This document shows, one piece after another, positions 1 through 5,292 of a DNA stretch of 21,191 bases (position 1 is its first letter; every line of letters begins with the position of its first letter). The notes beneath the pieces were generated by a model that was not told the DNA's origin, ran no database searches, and was given only the letters and a program-made list of their open reading frames with translations. This DNA is from Acidimicrobiia bacterium UBA5794. Lineage in GTDB: Bacteria > Actinomycetota > Acidimicrobiia > Spongiisociales > UBA5794. Both the position numbers and the translations under genes were made by a program. Where the stretch lies: NCBI GenBank assembly GCA_002418265.1, contig DIDS01000028.1, positions 1 to 21,191 on the forward strand, in the 5' to 3' direction.

Positions 1-1
1 C

Positions 2-20
2 AACAGCTAACAGCTTTCAG
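2..20. repeat. heptanucleotide tandem repeat, partial array
   Basis: Two perfect copies of the seven-base unit AACAGCT (2-8, 9-15) are followed by TTCAG, just upstream of rpmG. The array may continue outside the window. It belongs to the degenerate seven-base repeat family seen in many intergenic spaces here. Confidence 0.55.
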
Positions 21-42
21 AACGAAACGAAGAGAGTGCCAC

Positions 43-204
43 ATGGCCAGCGACAAGAGACCGCCCATCACGCTTGCGTGCGAGTCCTGCAAGAGGCGGA
101 ACTACGTCACCACGAAGAGCAAAACCAACACGAGGGATCGCCTTGAGTTGAAGAAATTCTGCAAGTGGTGCCGCGAACAAACCCCGCACAAAGAAACCCG
201 CTAG
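43..204 (+). CDS. rpmG: 50S ribosomal protein L33
   Basis: This 53-residue protein is ribosomal protein L33, a small component of the large subunit. Two CxxC pairs are visible (Cys13/Cys16 and Cys40/Cys43), so it is the zinc-binding C+ form. The core, with a basic stretch and the ending RLELKKFCKWCREQTPHKETR-like pattern, matches the family, and the length is the usual one. The ATG at 43 has a purine-rich AGAGAG about 7 bases upstream. In actinobacteria rpmG commonly precedes MaoC/Had dehydratase genes and the tRNA-Trp–secE–nusG cluster, as here. The gene is shorter than the usual ORF-calling cutoff. Identification is firm. Confidence 0.95.
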   Translation: MASDKRPPITLACESCKRRNYVTTKSKTNTRDRLELKKFCKWCREQTPHKETR

Positions 205-233
205 TACGGGTGTCGGCGTCGCCACCGAACCCG

Positions 234-255
234 CGTCCCCCCTTCAGGGGGGACG
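234..255. repeat. GC-rich palindrome (family CGTCCCCC...GGGGGACG)
   Basis: A perfect inverted repeat: CGTCCCCCC (234-242), TTCA loop (243-246), GGGGGGACG (247-255). It lies 30 bases after rpmG, so it could also act as a terminator, although no T-run follows. Related palindromes occur at 369-388, 520-543, 6607-6631, 17036-17059 and 17090-17115. Confidence 0.6.
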
Positions 256-362
256 GATTCGACGTAGTCGGATCAGGGGGGCGTGCGAGCCCGCGAGCCC
301 CGTCTTCTGGTCGGGACGGATTCGACGTAGTCGGATCAGGGGGGCGTGCGAGCCCGCGAGCC
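250..362. repeat. 50-bp direct repeat, two exact copies 63 bp apart, plus a degenerate third
   Basis: Bases 250-299 and 313-362 are identical over 50 bases, each containing GGATTCGACGTAGTCGGATC and GTGCGAGCCCGCGAGCC. A degenerate third copy of the 3' part lies at about 403-436. The whole 205-544 spacer between rpmG and the dehydratase gene appears non-coding and is filled with this repeat and with palindromes. The 63-base period is a multiple of seven. Confidence 0.8.
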
Positions 363-368
363 AAACCC

Positions 369-388
369 GTTCCCCCTTCAGGGGGAAC
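369..388. repeat. GC-rich palindrome, second copy
   Basis: Perfect inverted repeat GTTCCCCC (369-376), TTCA loop, GGGGGAAC (381-388). It has the same loop and layout as the palindrome at 234-255, with a compensatory C-to-T and G-to-A change in the stem. Confidence 0.55.
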
Positions 389-447
389 AGGCGAGTCTTC
401 GAGCCATGGGGGTCTGCGAGCCTGCGAGCCCCGTCCTCCAGCGTTTT

Positions 448-463
448 GTAAAGCAAGCTTTAC
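448..463. repeat. inverted repeat GTAAAGC-AA-GCTTTAC
   Basis: A seven-base perfect inverted repeat with a two-base centre. It stands out as AT-rich in a GC-rich spacer. It could be a protein-binding operator or a weak terminator; the sequence does not decide. Confidence 0.4.
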
Positions 464-519
464 GCACTCTCGTGGTCGCAGGCTCCCTGGCCCCCCTGCA
501 GCGTCGCTTCGCTCCTCTG

Positions 520-543
520 CTGTCCCCCCTGAAGGGGTGACAG
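520..543. repeat. GC-rich palindrome abutting the dehydratase start codon
   Basis: CTGTC (520-524) pairs with GACAG (539-543), and CCCC pairs with GGGG (534-537) around a TGAA loop, with one mismatch. The palindrome ends one base before the ATG at 545, so the purine-rich AGGGG that could serve as ribosome binding site lies in the stem. Confidence 0.55.
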
Positions 544-544
544 G

Positions 545-1366
545 ATGACGACTGAGGGGTTCACACCAGCAGACCTTCTCGGACATACCATTGGGCCTGT
601 CACCGTCGCGGTCACGCCAGACAGCGTGGCAGCGTATGTGGCAGCGACACGCGATGACCCGGAACGATGGGTCGGTACTGCACCACCTGGTTTTGGCTCT
701 GTGCTGCTCTTCTCGGTTGCTGACTCGTTCTTGTATGACCCGCGGATCGTGGAGTACACCACGACACTGATGCACGTCGACCAGACCTTCACATACCCAT
801 CGCCGGTGGTTGTGCCATCGGACCAGATCGTGACCGGAACGATCACGAGAGTTCGCGAGCGAGGTGGTTCGTTCTTCGTGACATTCGAGGCAACAGCCGT
901 CGCGGGTGGAGAAACAACGGTCGAGTCCATCTCGACATTCCTCCTATCGAGTCAGCAGGCGTCGCCGCCGGACTCAGAGCGGGTGGAACCTGCCGTACGC
1001 GCCTCGGGTGTGAATGGATCTGATGGCAATGCTCTCTTGCGCTCGGTGAGCAGAAGCGACCTGGTGCGGTACGCAGCCGCTTCGCGGGACTTCAACCCGT
1101 TCCACTGGGACCATGAGTCTGCTGTCGGTGCCGGAATGCCGGGAGTCGTTGTCCACGGGCTCTTGATGTATGCGTGGGCGATGCAGGGTGTCAATCTGCA
1201 CGGCTCTGTCGTCTCGGCAAAGGTGCGGTTTCGCAACGCCCTGTTTCCGGCCGAACAAGCAACGGTTATGACGGATGTTGGTGGTGATCAGGTCAACGTC
1301 GTGATCGCAAGAGATGGGGAGCAGCTCATGACCGGCACGGCTACGGTGGTACCCGACGCGGAGTAA
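545..1366 (+). CDS. double-hotdog MaoC-family dehydratase (HadA/HadB-like fusion)
   Basis: The 273-residue protein appears to be two hotdog domains in one chain. Residues 1-135 resemble the non-catalytic N-terminal MaoC dehydratase domain of HadA type. Residues 165-270 form a MaoC/R-hydratase domain with the hydratase-2 motif YAAASRDFNPFHWD, catalytic Asp182 and His187, followed by a VVVHGLLMYAW helix. Such enzymes dehydrate (3R)-hydroxyacyl thioesters, on ACP in mycobacterial HadAB or on CoA in R-hydratases. The position after rpmG and upstream of tRNA-Trp matches the mycobacterial hadABC locus, but there the two halves are separate genes. The start is the ATG at 545. The sigma factor gene follows after 4 bases, suggesting co-transcription. 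The substrate is not deducible. Confidence 0.85.
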   Translation: MTTEGFTPADLLGHTIGPVTVAVTPDSVAAYVAATRDDPERWVGTAPPGFGSVLLFSVADSFLYDPRIVEYTTTLMHVDQTFTYPSPVVVPSDQIVTGTITRVRERGGSFFVTFEATAVAGGETTVESISTFLLSSQQASPPDSERVEPAVRASGVNGSDGNALLRSVSRSDLVRYAAASRDFNPFHWDHESAVGAGMPGVVVHGLLMYAWAMQGVNLHGSVVSAKVRFRNALFPAEQATVMTDVGGDQVNVVIARDGEQLMTGTATVVPDAE

Positions 1367-1370
1367 CGAC

Positions 1371-1958
1371 ATGTACCGACCTGAGGTCGAACCACTCGAA
1401 ACACGGGGCGAGACCCACGAACTCGTTGAACGCGCCCGTCGCGGTGATCGAGATGCATTCGGGGAACTTGTCCGGCTCCATCAGCACGAGGTGTACACGT
1501 TGGCCGTCCGACTGGTCAGGGATCGGGAACTCGCTCTGGATGTCTCCCAAGATGCATTTGTGCGCGCGTGGCGGGCGATGCCGAAGTTCCGCGGCGACGC
1601 CAGGTTTTCAACCTGGATGCACCGGATCACGGTCAACACCGCCTGGACCCACCGTGACAAACAAAAGCGGCGGCGTACCGATCCGCTCGACCACATGCAT
1701 CGTGAACCCGAGTCGACCAGTTTGGATCCCGTTCGTGCAGGCGAATCGGTGTCGGCAAGTCCTCATATCGAAGAGGCGCTCCTTGACCTGACTGAGTCGG
1801 TGCGGTCCGTCGTTGTGCTCAAGGATGTGTATGACTGGACCCACGCTGAGATCTCCGAGTACCTTGACATCTCGGTCACTGCAGCAAAGGTACGACTGCA
1901 CCGAGGGCGCAAGCAGCTTCGGTCCGCTCTCGACGGATTTCAGGACGGCGCACAATGA
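1371..1958 (+). CDS. ECF-family RNA polymerase sigma factor
   Basis: This 195-residue protein has the two-domain layout of group 4 (ECF) sigma factors. Region 2 spans about 17-98 with the typical DVSQDAFVRAWRAMPKF and FSTWMHRITVN motifs that contact core polymerase and the -10 element. Region 4 is a helix-turn-helix at about 134-187 (WTHAEISEYLDISVTAAKVRL) that reads the -35 element. Regions 1 and 3 are absent. It begins 4 bases after the dehydratase stop and overlaps the downstream anti-sigma gene by ATGA, a standard translationally coupled pair. RpoE/SigE-like subgroups are closest by eye, but I cannot assign one. The regulon and signal are unknown. Confidence 0.92.
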   Translation: MYRPEVEPLETRGETHELVERARRGDRDAFGELVRLHQHEVYTLAVRLVRDRELALDVSQDAFVRAWRAMPKFRGDARFSTWMHRITVNTAWTHRDKQKRRRTDPLDHMHREPESTSLDPVRAGESVSASPHIEEALLDLTESVRSVVVLKDVYDWTHAEISEYLDISVTAAKVRLHRGRKQLRSALDGFQDGAQ

Positions 1959-2296
1959 GCGTGATGTGTTCTGCGGTTCACGTCGCCCTTGACACCGTGG
2001 GTACATCGGCAGTGGCGGGGCCACTTGCAGGTCATATCGAAAGGTGCGAGGTATGCGGGCACGATGTTCAGAGCCTCCAGGACGTGACCATGGCGCTCCG
2101 GTCGCTTGATCCCGAAGCGCATCTTGCCCCAGGTGGTCTGCAAGCAGATGTCATGGGATCCCTCGGCCCCGTTGCTGTTCCTGATCCCGTCCACGGTATC
2201 TCCCTCAAGGTGCCTGTGGCCGCTGCCGCAGTGGTGGCAACAGCTGCGGCTGGTACTGCCGTACTGATTCGAATCCGGCGAGCGCGCGCAGCCTGA
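1955..2296 (+). CDS. putative zinc-type (ZAS) membrane anti-sigma factor
   Basis: A 113-residue protein whose start overlaps the ECF sigma stop (ATGA, 1955-1958). It contains His27-x3-Cys31-x2-Cys34 (HIERCEVC), the core of the ZAS anti-sigma fold, with His9 or Cys5 as possible fourth ligand. Residues 86-105 form an Ala/Val-rich hydrophobic segment that could cross the membrane, ending in a basic tail (RIRRARAA). The inferred role is to sequester the adjacent sigma factor. Unlike most membrane anti-sigmas it has no extracytoplasmic sensor domain: only about 8 residues follow the helix. The basic tail would by the positive-inside rule favour a cytoplasmic C-terminus, so topology is uncertain. 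Function is inferred from motif and context. Confidence 0.7.
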   Translation: MSVMCSAVHVALDTVGTSAVAGPLAGHIERCEVCGHDVQSLQDVTMALRSLDPEAHLAPGGLQADVMGSLGPVAVPDPVHGISLKVPVAAAAVVATAAAGTAVLIRIRRARAA

Positions 2297-2324
2297 ATCT
2301 CTGCGGCGTCAGCAACACGGTTGG

Positions 2325-2354
2325 TTTACACTTCGGGTTGGCACCACATATACT
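2325..2354 (+). promoter_or_regulatory. predicted promoter for tRNA-Trp–secE–nusG
   Basis: TTTACA (2325-2330) and TATACT (2349-2354) are separated by 18 bases, a near-consensus housekeeping sigma promoter. Transcription would start near 2361, about 19 bases before the tRNA. Confidence 0.65.
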
Positions 2355-2379
2355 CGCGAGCCGCGCCCCATCAGGCCGG

Positions 2380-2453
2380 AGGGGTGTAGCTCCAATTGGC
2401 AGAGCGCCGGTCTCCAAAACCGGATGTTGTGGGTTCGAGTCCCGCCACCCCTG
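2380..2453 (+). tRNA. trpT: tRNA-Trp (CCA anticodon)
   Basis: A complete 74-base cloverleaf. Acceptor stem AGGGGTG (2380-2386) pairs with CACCCCT (2446-2452). The anticodon stem CCGGT/ACCGG encloses the loop CTCCAAA with anticodon CCA at 2414-2416. The T arm carries GGGTTCGAGTCCC. The discriminator base is G (2453), as expected for tryptophan. The 3' CCA is not encoded (CAA follows). tRNA-Trp directly before secE is a conserved actinobacterial arrangement. Confidence 0.97.
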
Positions 2454-2476
2454 CAAAGGACACGTAGGAGTAACGA

Positions 2477-2779
2477 GTGAACCGTGAAATGAGACGCCTT
2501 CAGGCGAAGGAAGAGGAGCGGGCGAAGAAGCGCCGCGCCGAAGGCCCGCGCCCGAAGAGGTCCAGCCAAGGCGAGAAGCTCAGCGTTTTCCAACGCGTCA
2601 GGAAGTACTTTCGCGAGGTCAAGCAAGAACTCAAAAAGGTTGCATGGCCATCGCGTGAGGAGCTCACCACGTACACGATTGTCGTCTTCGGCGTGACTAC
2701 GATTCTCACCTTCGTCGTGTTCGGTCTCGACTGGGCATTCAACCGGGCAGTGATCAACGTGCTGGAGGCCATTACCTGA
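2477..2779 (+). CDS. secE: preprotein translocase subunit SecE
   Basis: SecE is the essential small clamp subunit of the SecYEG translocon. The 100-residue protein has a basic cytoplasmic N-terminus (about 1-35), an amphipathic region with the conserved KQELKKVAWPSREEL signature (49-63), and a single membrane helix at about 66-86. This is the short, one-helix form usual in Gram-positive bacteria. The start is the GTG at 2477, with GTAGGAG upstream. Its TGA overlaps the nusG ATG by one base (TGATG), indicating coupled translation. It follows tRNA-Trp by 23 bases and probably shares its promoter. Confidence 0.96.
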   Translation: MNREMRRLQAKEEERAKKRRAEGPRPKRSSQGEKLSVFQRVRKYFREVKQELKKVAWPSREELTTYTIVVFGVTTILTFVVFGLDWAFNRAVINVLEAIT

Positions 2780-3408
2780 TGGCGGACCTGGCAGAAGAGG
2801 TAGTCATCGACGACGTCGATGGAGCCGATGAACAAGTTGTTGAGCCAAAGCCGCTCAGCCCGTATGACCTCCCGGGCGCCTGGTATGTGGTTCACTCGTA
2901 CTCGGGCTACGAGAACAAGGTCAAGGCAAATCTCGAAACTCGTGTCAAATCCATGCACCTTGAGGACAAGGTGTTCGATGTAGCCATCCCGATGGAGGAT
3001 GTCGTCGAATACAAGGGTGGCAAGAAGGTCACGGTAGAGCGGAAGAAGTTTCCCGGGTATGTGCTCGTTCGCATGTACATGGATGACGACTCGTGGTACG
3101 CCGTACGCAACACGCCGAACGTCACGGGCTTTGTCGGCTCAGGAACGAAGCCAAGTCCTCTCTCTCGCAAGGAAGTTGAGCACATTCTCGGCGTTGCGAA
3201 AGAAGAGGGAACGAAGAAGCCGAAGCCGACATTCAAGCCCGCTTGGGAAGTGGGCGAGACGGTTCGGGTTGTTGAGGGCCCATTTGCCGATTTCAACGGT
3301 GTCATCGAGGACATCAATGTCGACCAGTCGAAGGTCCGCGTACTCGTCGACATCTTCGGGCGTGAGACACCCGTCGAACTCAACTTTGACCAGATCATCA
3401 AATACTGA
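2779..3408 (+). CDS. nusG: transcription elongation/antitermination factor NusG
   Basis: NusG binds elongating RNA polymerase and links it to Rho or the ribosome. The 209-residue protein starts with an acidic extension of about 30 residues. It then has the NGN domain (about 34-118, with WYVVHSYSGYENKVK and RKKFPGYVLV) and a KOW domain (about 157-185, VGETVRVVEGPFADFNGVIEDI) ending in FDQIIKY. The acidic N-terminal extension is common in actinobacterial NusG. It overlaps secE by one base and precedes rplK by 19 bases, the usual secE-nusG-rplKA order. Confidence 0.97.
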   Translation: MADLAEEVVIDDVDGADEQVVEPKPLSPYDLPGAWYVVHSYSGYENKVKANLETRVKSMHLEDKVFDVAIPMEDVVEYKGGKKVTVERKKFPGYVLVRMYMDDDSWYAVRNTPNVTGFVGSGTKPSPLSRKEVEHILGVAKEEGTKKPKPTFKPAWEVGETVRVVEGPFADFNGVIEDINVDQSKVRVLVDIFGRETPVELNFDQIIKY

Positions 3409-3427
3409 CAAACAAGGAATCTGACTC

Positions 3428-3859
3428 ATGGGTCGCAAGAAACTTATGACCGTGCTCAAGTTGCAGATCCCCGCTGGCCAAGCAAGCCCTGCGCCGCCGG
3501 TTGGGCCCGCGCTCGGACAGCACGGGGTGAACATCATGGACTTCGTCCAGGCATACAACACTGAAACCGCTGCACAGTCCGGCACCATCATTCCCGTTGA
3601 GATCTCGATCTATGAGGATCGCTCGTTCACCTTCATCACCAAGACGCCACCTGCGGCGGTGCTTCTTCGACAGGCAGCCAGAATCGAGAAGGGTTCGGCC
3701 ATTCCGCACAAGGAGAAGGTCGGATCCGTCACGAAGGCACAGATCCGTGACATCGCCGAGACGAAGATGCCAGATCTCAATGCAAACGACATCGAAAACG
3801 CGATGAGGATCGTTGAGGGAACCGCTCGTTCGATGGGCCTCAATGTCGTGGATGCGTAG
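3428..3859 (+). CDS. rplK: 50S ribosomal protein L11
   Basis: L11 forms the GTPase-associated centre with 23S rRNA and the L10/L12 stalk, and in some bacteria is needed for RelA activation. The 143-residue length is typical. The N-terminal domain carries the proline-rich signature LQIPAGQASPAPPVGPALGQHG and NIMDFVQAYN. The C-terminal rRNA-binding domain includes GSVTKAQIRDIAETKMPDLN and IVEGTARSMG. The ATG at 3428 is preceded by AAGGAATC. It follows nusG closely and is probably in the same transcript. Confidence 0.97.
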   Translation: MGRKKLMTVLKLQIPAGQASPAPPVGPALGQHGVNIMDFVQAYNTETAAQSGTIIPVEISIYEDRSFTFITKTPPAAVLLRQAARIEKGSAIPHKEKVGSVTKAQIRDIAETKMPDLNANDIENAMRIVEGTARSMGLNVVDA

Positions 3860-3865
3860 CCGACG

Positions 3866-3896
3866 AGCTTTCAGGTGACAGCTTTCCGCTTTCAGC
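3866..3896. repeat. degenerate heptanucleotide repeat in the rplK–rplA spacer
   Basis: Consecutive seven-base units AGCTTTC, AGGTGAC, AGCTTTC and CGCTTTC run from 3866 to 3893, followed by AGC. It is related in sequence to the array at 2-20. Confidence 0.5.
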
Positions 3897-3906
3897 CAAA
3901 CAACGA

Positions 3907-3933
3907 GTGGTAGGGCTTCGGCCCGTGGACCAC
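3907..3933 (+). promoter_or_regulatory. UUCG-capped hairpin upstream of rplA
   Basis: GTGG (3907-3910) pairs with CCAC (3930-3933), and GGGC (3913-3916) pairs with GCCC (3921-3924) across a TTCG tetraloop. The two stems are separated by an asymmetric internal loop of 2 and 5 bases. It ends directly before the rplA ribosome binding site (AAAGGA, 3936-3941). An L1 autoregulatory site is possible but inferred only from position. Confidence 0.4.
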
Positions 3934-3949
3934 GAAAGGAACCGACATC

Positions 3950-4663
3950 ATGGCCATTACGAAGAACATTGCTGCACTGCAGAACCGCTACGACAAGGAA
4001 GCCCTATACCCCCCGGACGAGGCTCTCCAGCTCGTCAAAAGCCTTGCGTTTGCCAAGTTCGATGAGTCCGTCGATATCGTCTTCAACCTAGGGATCGATG
4101 CTCGCCAGGCAGACCAGATCGTACGCGGCACCGTTTCGCTTCCCCATGGATCGGGCAAGGAAATCAAGGTCGCTGTTTTCGCAAATGACCAGGCTAAGGA
4201 GGCTGAAGAGGCCGGCGCGGATCTCGTCGGTGGCCAAGACCTCGCCGATCAGATCGCAAACGGTACGGTCGCACTCGACTGGGATGTGACGATCGCTGCA
4301 CCAGACATGATGCCGGTTGTGGGAAAGCTCGGTCAGCTGCTCGGGCCCCGTGGACTCATGCCAAACCCCAAGTCTGGGACTGTGACAACCGATGTCGGCA
4401 AGACCGTGGCTGAATTCAAGGCTGGCCGTGTTGAGTATCGCAATGATCGGTATGGAAACGTCCATATTCCAATCGGGCGTGTCTCGTTTGAGGTGGACAA
4501 GCTTGTCGACAACCTTCTGTCGGTTTCTGATGAGATCGCAAGATCCCGGCCTCCGACGACGAAGGGCATCTTTATCAGGAAGATCGTCATCAGTTCAACG
4601 ATGGGCCCTGGTATCAAGGTCGACACCCACGCCGTCACCGACCTCATCAAAGCTCGCAGATAG
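3950..4663 (+). CDS. rplA: 50S ribosomal protein L1
   Basis: L1 binds the mobile L1 stalk of 23S rRNA and in many bacteria represses its own operon. The 237-residue protein has the expected length. Domain I is split around domain II, which contains VAVFANDQAKEAEEAGADLVGG. Signature motifs include GTVSLPHGSGK, MPNPKSGTVTTDVGKTV and RNDRYGNVHIPIGRVSF. The ATG at 3950 has AAAGGAAC upstream. It is the last gene before the long 4664-5292 spacer, and an inverted pair of repeat arrays follows its stop. Confidence 0.97.
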   Translation: MAITKNIAALQNRYDKEALYPPDEALQLVKSLAFAKFDESVDIVFNLGIDARQADQIVRGTVSLPHGSGKEIKVAVFANDQAKEAEEAGADLVGGQDLADQIANGTVALDWDVTIAAPDMMPVVGKLGQLLGPRGLMPNPKSGTVTTDVGKTVAEFKAGRVEYRNDRYGNVHIPIGRVSFEVDKLVDNLLSVSDEIARSRPPTTKGIFIRKIVISSTMGPGIKVDTHAVTDLIKARR

Positions 4664-4683
4664 CCGCAGCCGAGTCCCGAAAT

Positions 4684-4704
4684 CCGATTGACCGATGACC
4701 GATT
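4684..4704. repeat. heptanucleotide repeat, forward orientation
   Basis: Units CCGATTG, ACCGATG and ACCGATT lie 20 bases after the rplA stop. Bases 4690-4704 are perfectly complementary to 4781-4795 in the opposite-orientation array, allowing a 15-bp stem with a 76-base loop. Confidence 0.7.
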
Positions 4705-4759
4705 GTTCGCTTAACCAAATCGCGTGACTCTCGGCCTGTCGCCTTTCACCCTTCGTCCG

Positions 4760-4808
4760 CCTCGGTTGTCGGTCATCGGAAATCGGTCATCGGTCCTCTG
4801 AATCGGTT
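4760..4808. repeat. heptanucleotide repeat, reverse orientation
   Basis: Seven consecutive degenerate units: CCTCGGT, TGTCGGT, CATCGGA, AATCGGT, CATCGGT, CCTCTGA, ATCGGTT. The last unit runs into the TTGACA -35 element of the predicted rplJ promoter. Confidence 0.75.
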
Positions 4809-4835
4809 GACATCAACTCGTGGCGCGACGACCAT
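4807..4835 (+). promoter_or_regulatory. predicted promoter of the rplJ–rplL operon
   Basis: A perfect -35 TTGACA (4807-4812) is followed after 17 bases by GACCAT (4830-4835), a weak -10 that keeps the key A at position 2 and T at position 6. The start would lie near 4842, giving a leader of about 450 nt. The -10 assignment is tentative. Confidence 0.45.
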
Positions 4836-4840
4836 AGGGG

Positions 4841-4986
4841 ATACAGCGGGGGATCGCTGGAGGAAGGAACAGAGACGATCCACCACCGTCTCAAACGGGT
4901 GGTCCCGGCACTGCTGTCAATGATGACCGGCCCCTACCCCGGTCGATTGCAGTGAACGAGTAGATGGCATCCTGGCCCGCCGTCTG
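4841..4986 (+). ncRNA. putative multi-branched structured RNA (leader domain I)
   Basis: Three helices can be drawn inside a closing stem. The closing stem pairs CAG/CGGG (4844-4850) with CCCG (4976-4979) and CTG (4984-4986). Helix 1 is GGATCG/CGATCC (4851-4856 with 4876-4881), extended by CTG/CAG. Helix 2 is ACCACC-GT/AC-GGTGGT (4882-4889 with 4895-4903), with one bulged G. Helix 3 is CACTGC/GCAGTG (4909-4914 with 4949-4954), continued by AAT/ATT and by GACCGG/CCGGTC (4925-4930 with 4939-4944). It begins at the predicted transcription start. I do not recognise it as RNase P, SRP, tmRNA or 6S RNA. It could be an extension of the L10 leader or a separate small RNA. Confidence 0.5.
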
Positions 4987-5014
4987 CACGATCCTCAAAC
5001 GACCACCACTTCTT

Positions 5015-5100
5015 CTGGCGATCCCTCCTGCATTGTTCCGATGTCCGGTTCCCGATGCCAGACGTTCGGCATCCTGAGCGCTGAAAGCGCGTGACGCCAG
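5015..5100 (+). promoter_or_regulatory. structured rplJ leader, domain II
   Basis: CTGGCG (5015-5020) pairs with CGCCAG (5095-5100), enclosing two hairpins: ATGCC/GGCAT (5055-5059 with 5068-5072) and GCGCT-GAA-AGCGC (5078-5090). It lies between the multi-branched domain I and the L10-type leader and is not protein coding. Confidence 0.4.
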
Positions 5101-5127
5101 CTATGCTCCCGACACAACCTCATACCG

Positions 5128-5245
5128 ACCCGAGACCGTTGGTGCCAAGTCTGCTTCGGCAGGGCATAACTGTGGAGACACAACCAGCGCAGGCCAATCC
5201 TCACGGAGAGCCCTGCATGTTGCGTGTCGGGGCTCTGTTTCATTT
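5128..5245 (+). promoter_or_regulatory. L10-type ribosomal protein leader with attenuator-like hairpin
   Basis: CGTTGGT and ACCAGCG (about 5137-5143 with 5183-5189) form a seven-pair stem around an inner hairpin TGCC-AAGT-CTGC-TTCG-GCAG-GGCA. The motif GAGACCGTTGGTGCC resembles the conserved core of bacterial L10 leaders, where the L10–L12 complex binds to repress rplJL. A second hairpin, AGAGCCC (5207-5213) with GGGCTCT (5230-5236), is followed by GTTTCATTTC and could terminate or attenuate transcription. Family assignment is by eye and position. Confidence 0.6.
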
Positions 5246-5292
5246 CAGGGCCGAATGAGGCGAAGTGAAAGTCCGAATGAGGAGGACGACAC

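Noticed and set aside
250..362. Possible CRISPR array
   Set aside because: There are only two exact copies, the intervening spacer is 13 bases, and no cas gene is present.
107..775. Open frames across the repeat spacer after rpmG, on both strands
   Set aside because: Their sequence consists of repeated Arg/Pro/Gly stretches derived from the direct repeats and palindromes, with no family resemblance.
4851..4881. SRP RNA or RNase P RNA from the GGAGGAAGGAAC motif
   Set aside because: The surrounding conserved loops of SRP domain IV and of RNase P (P4 and related elements) are absent, and the overall fold differs.
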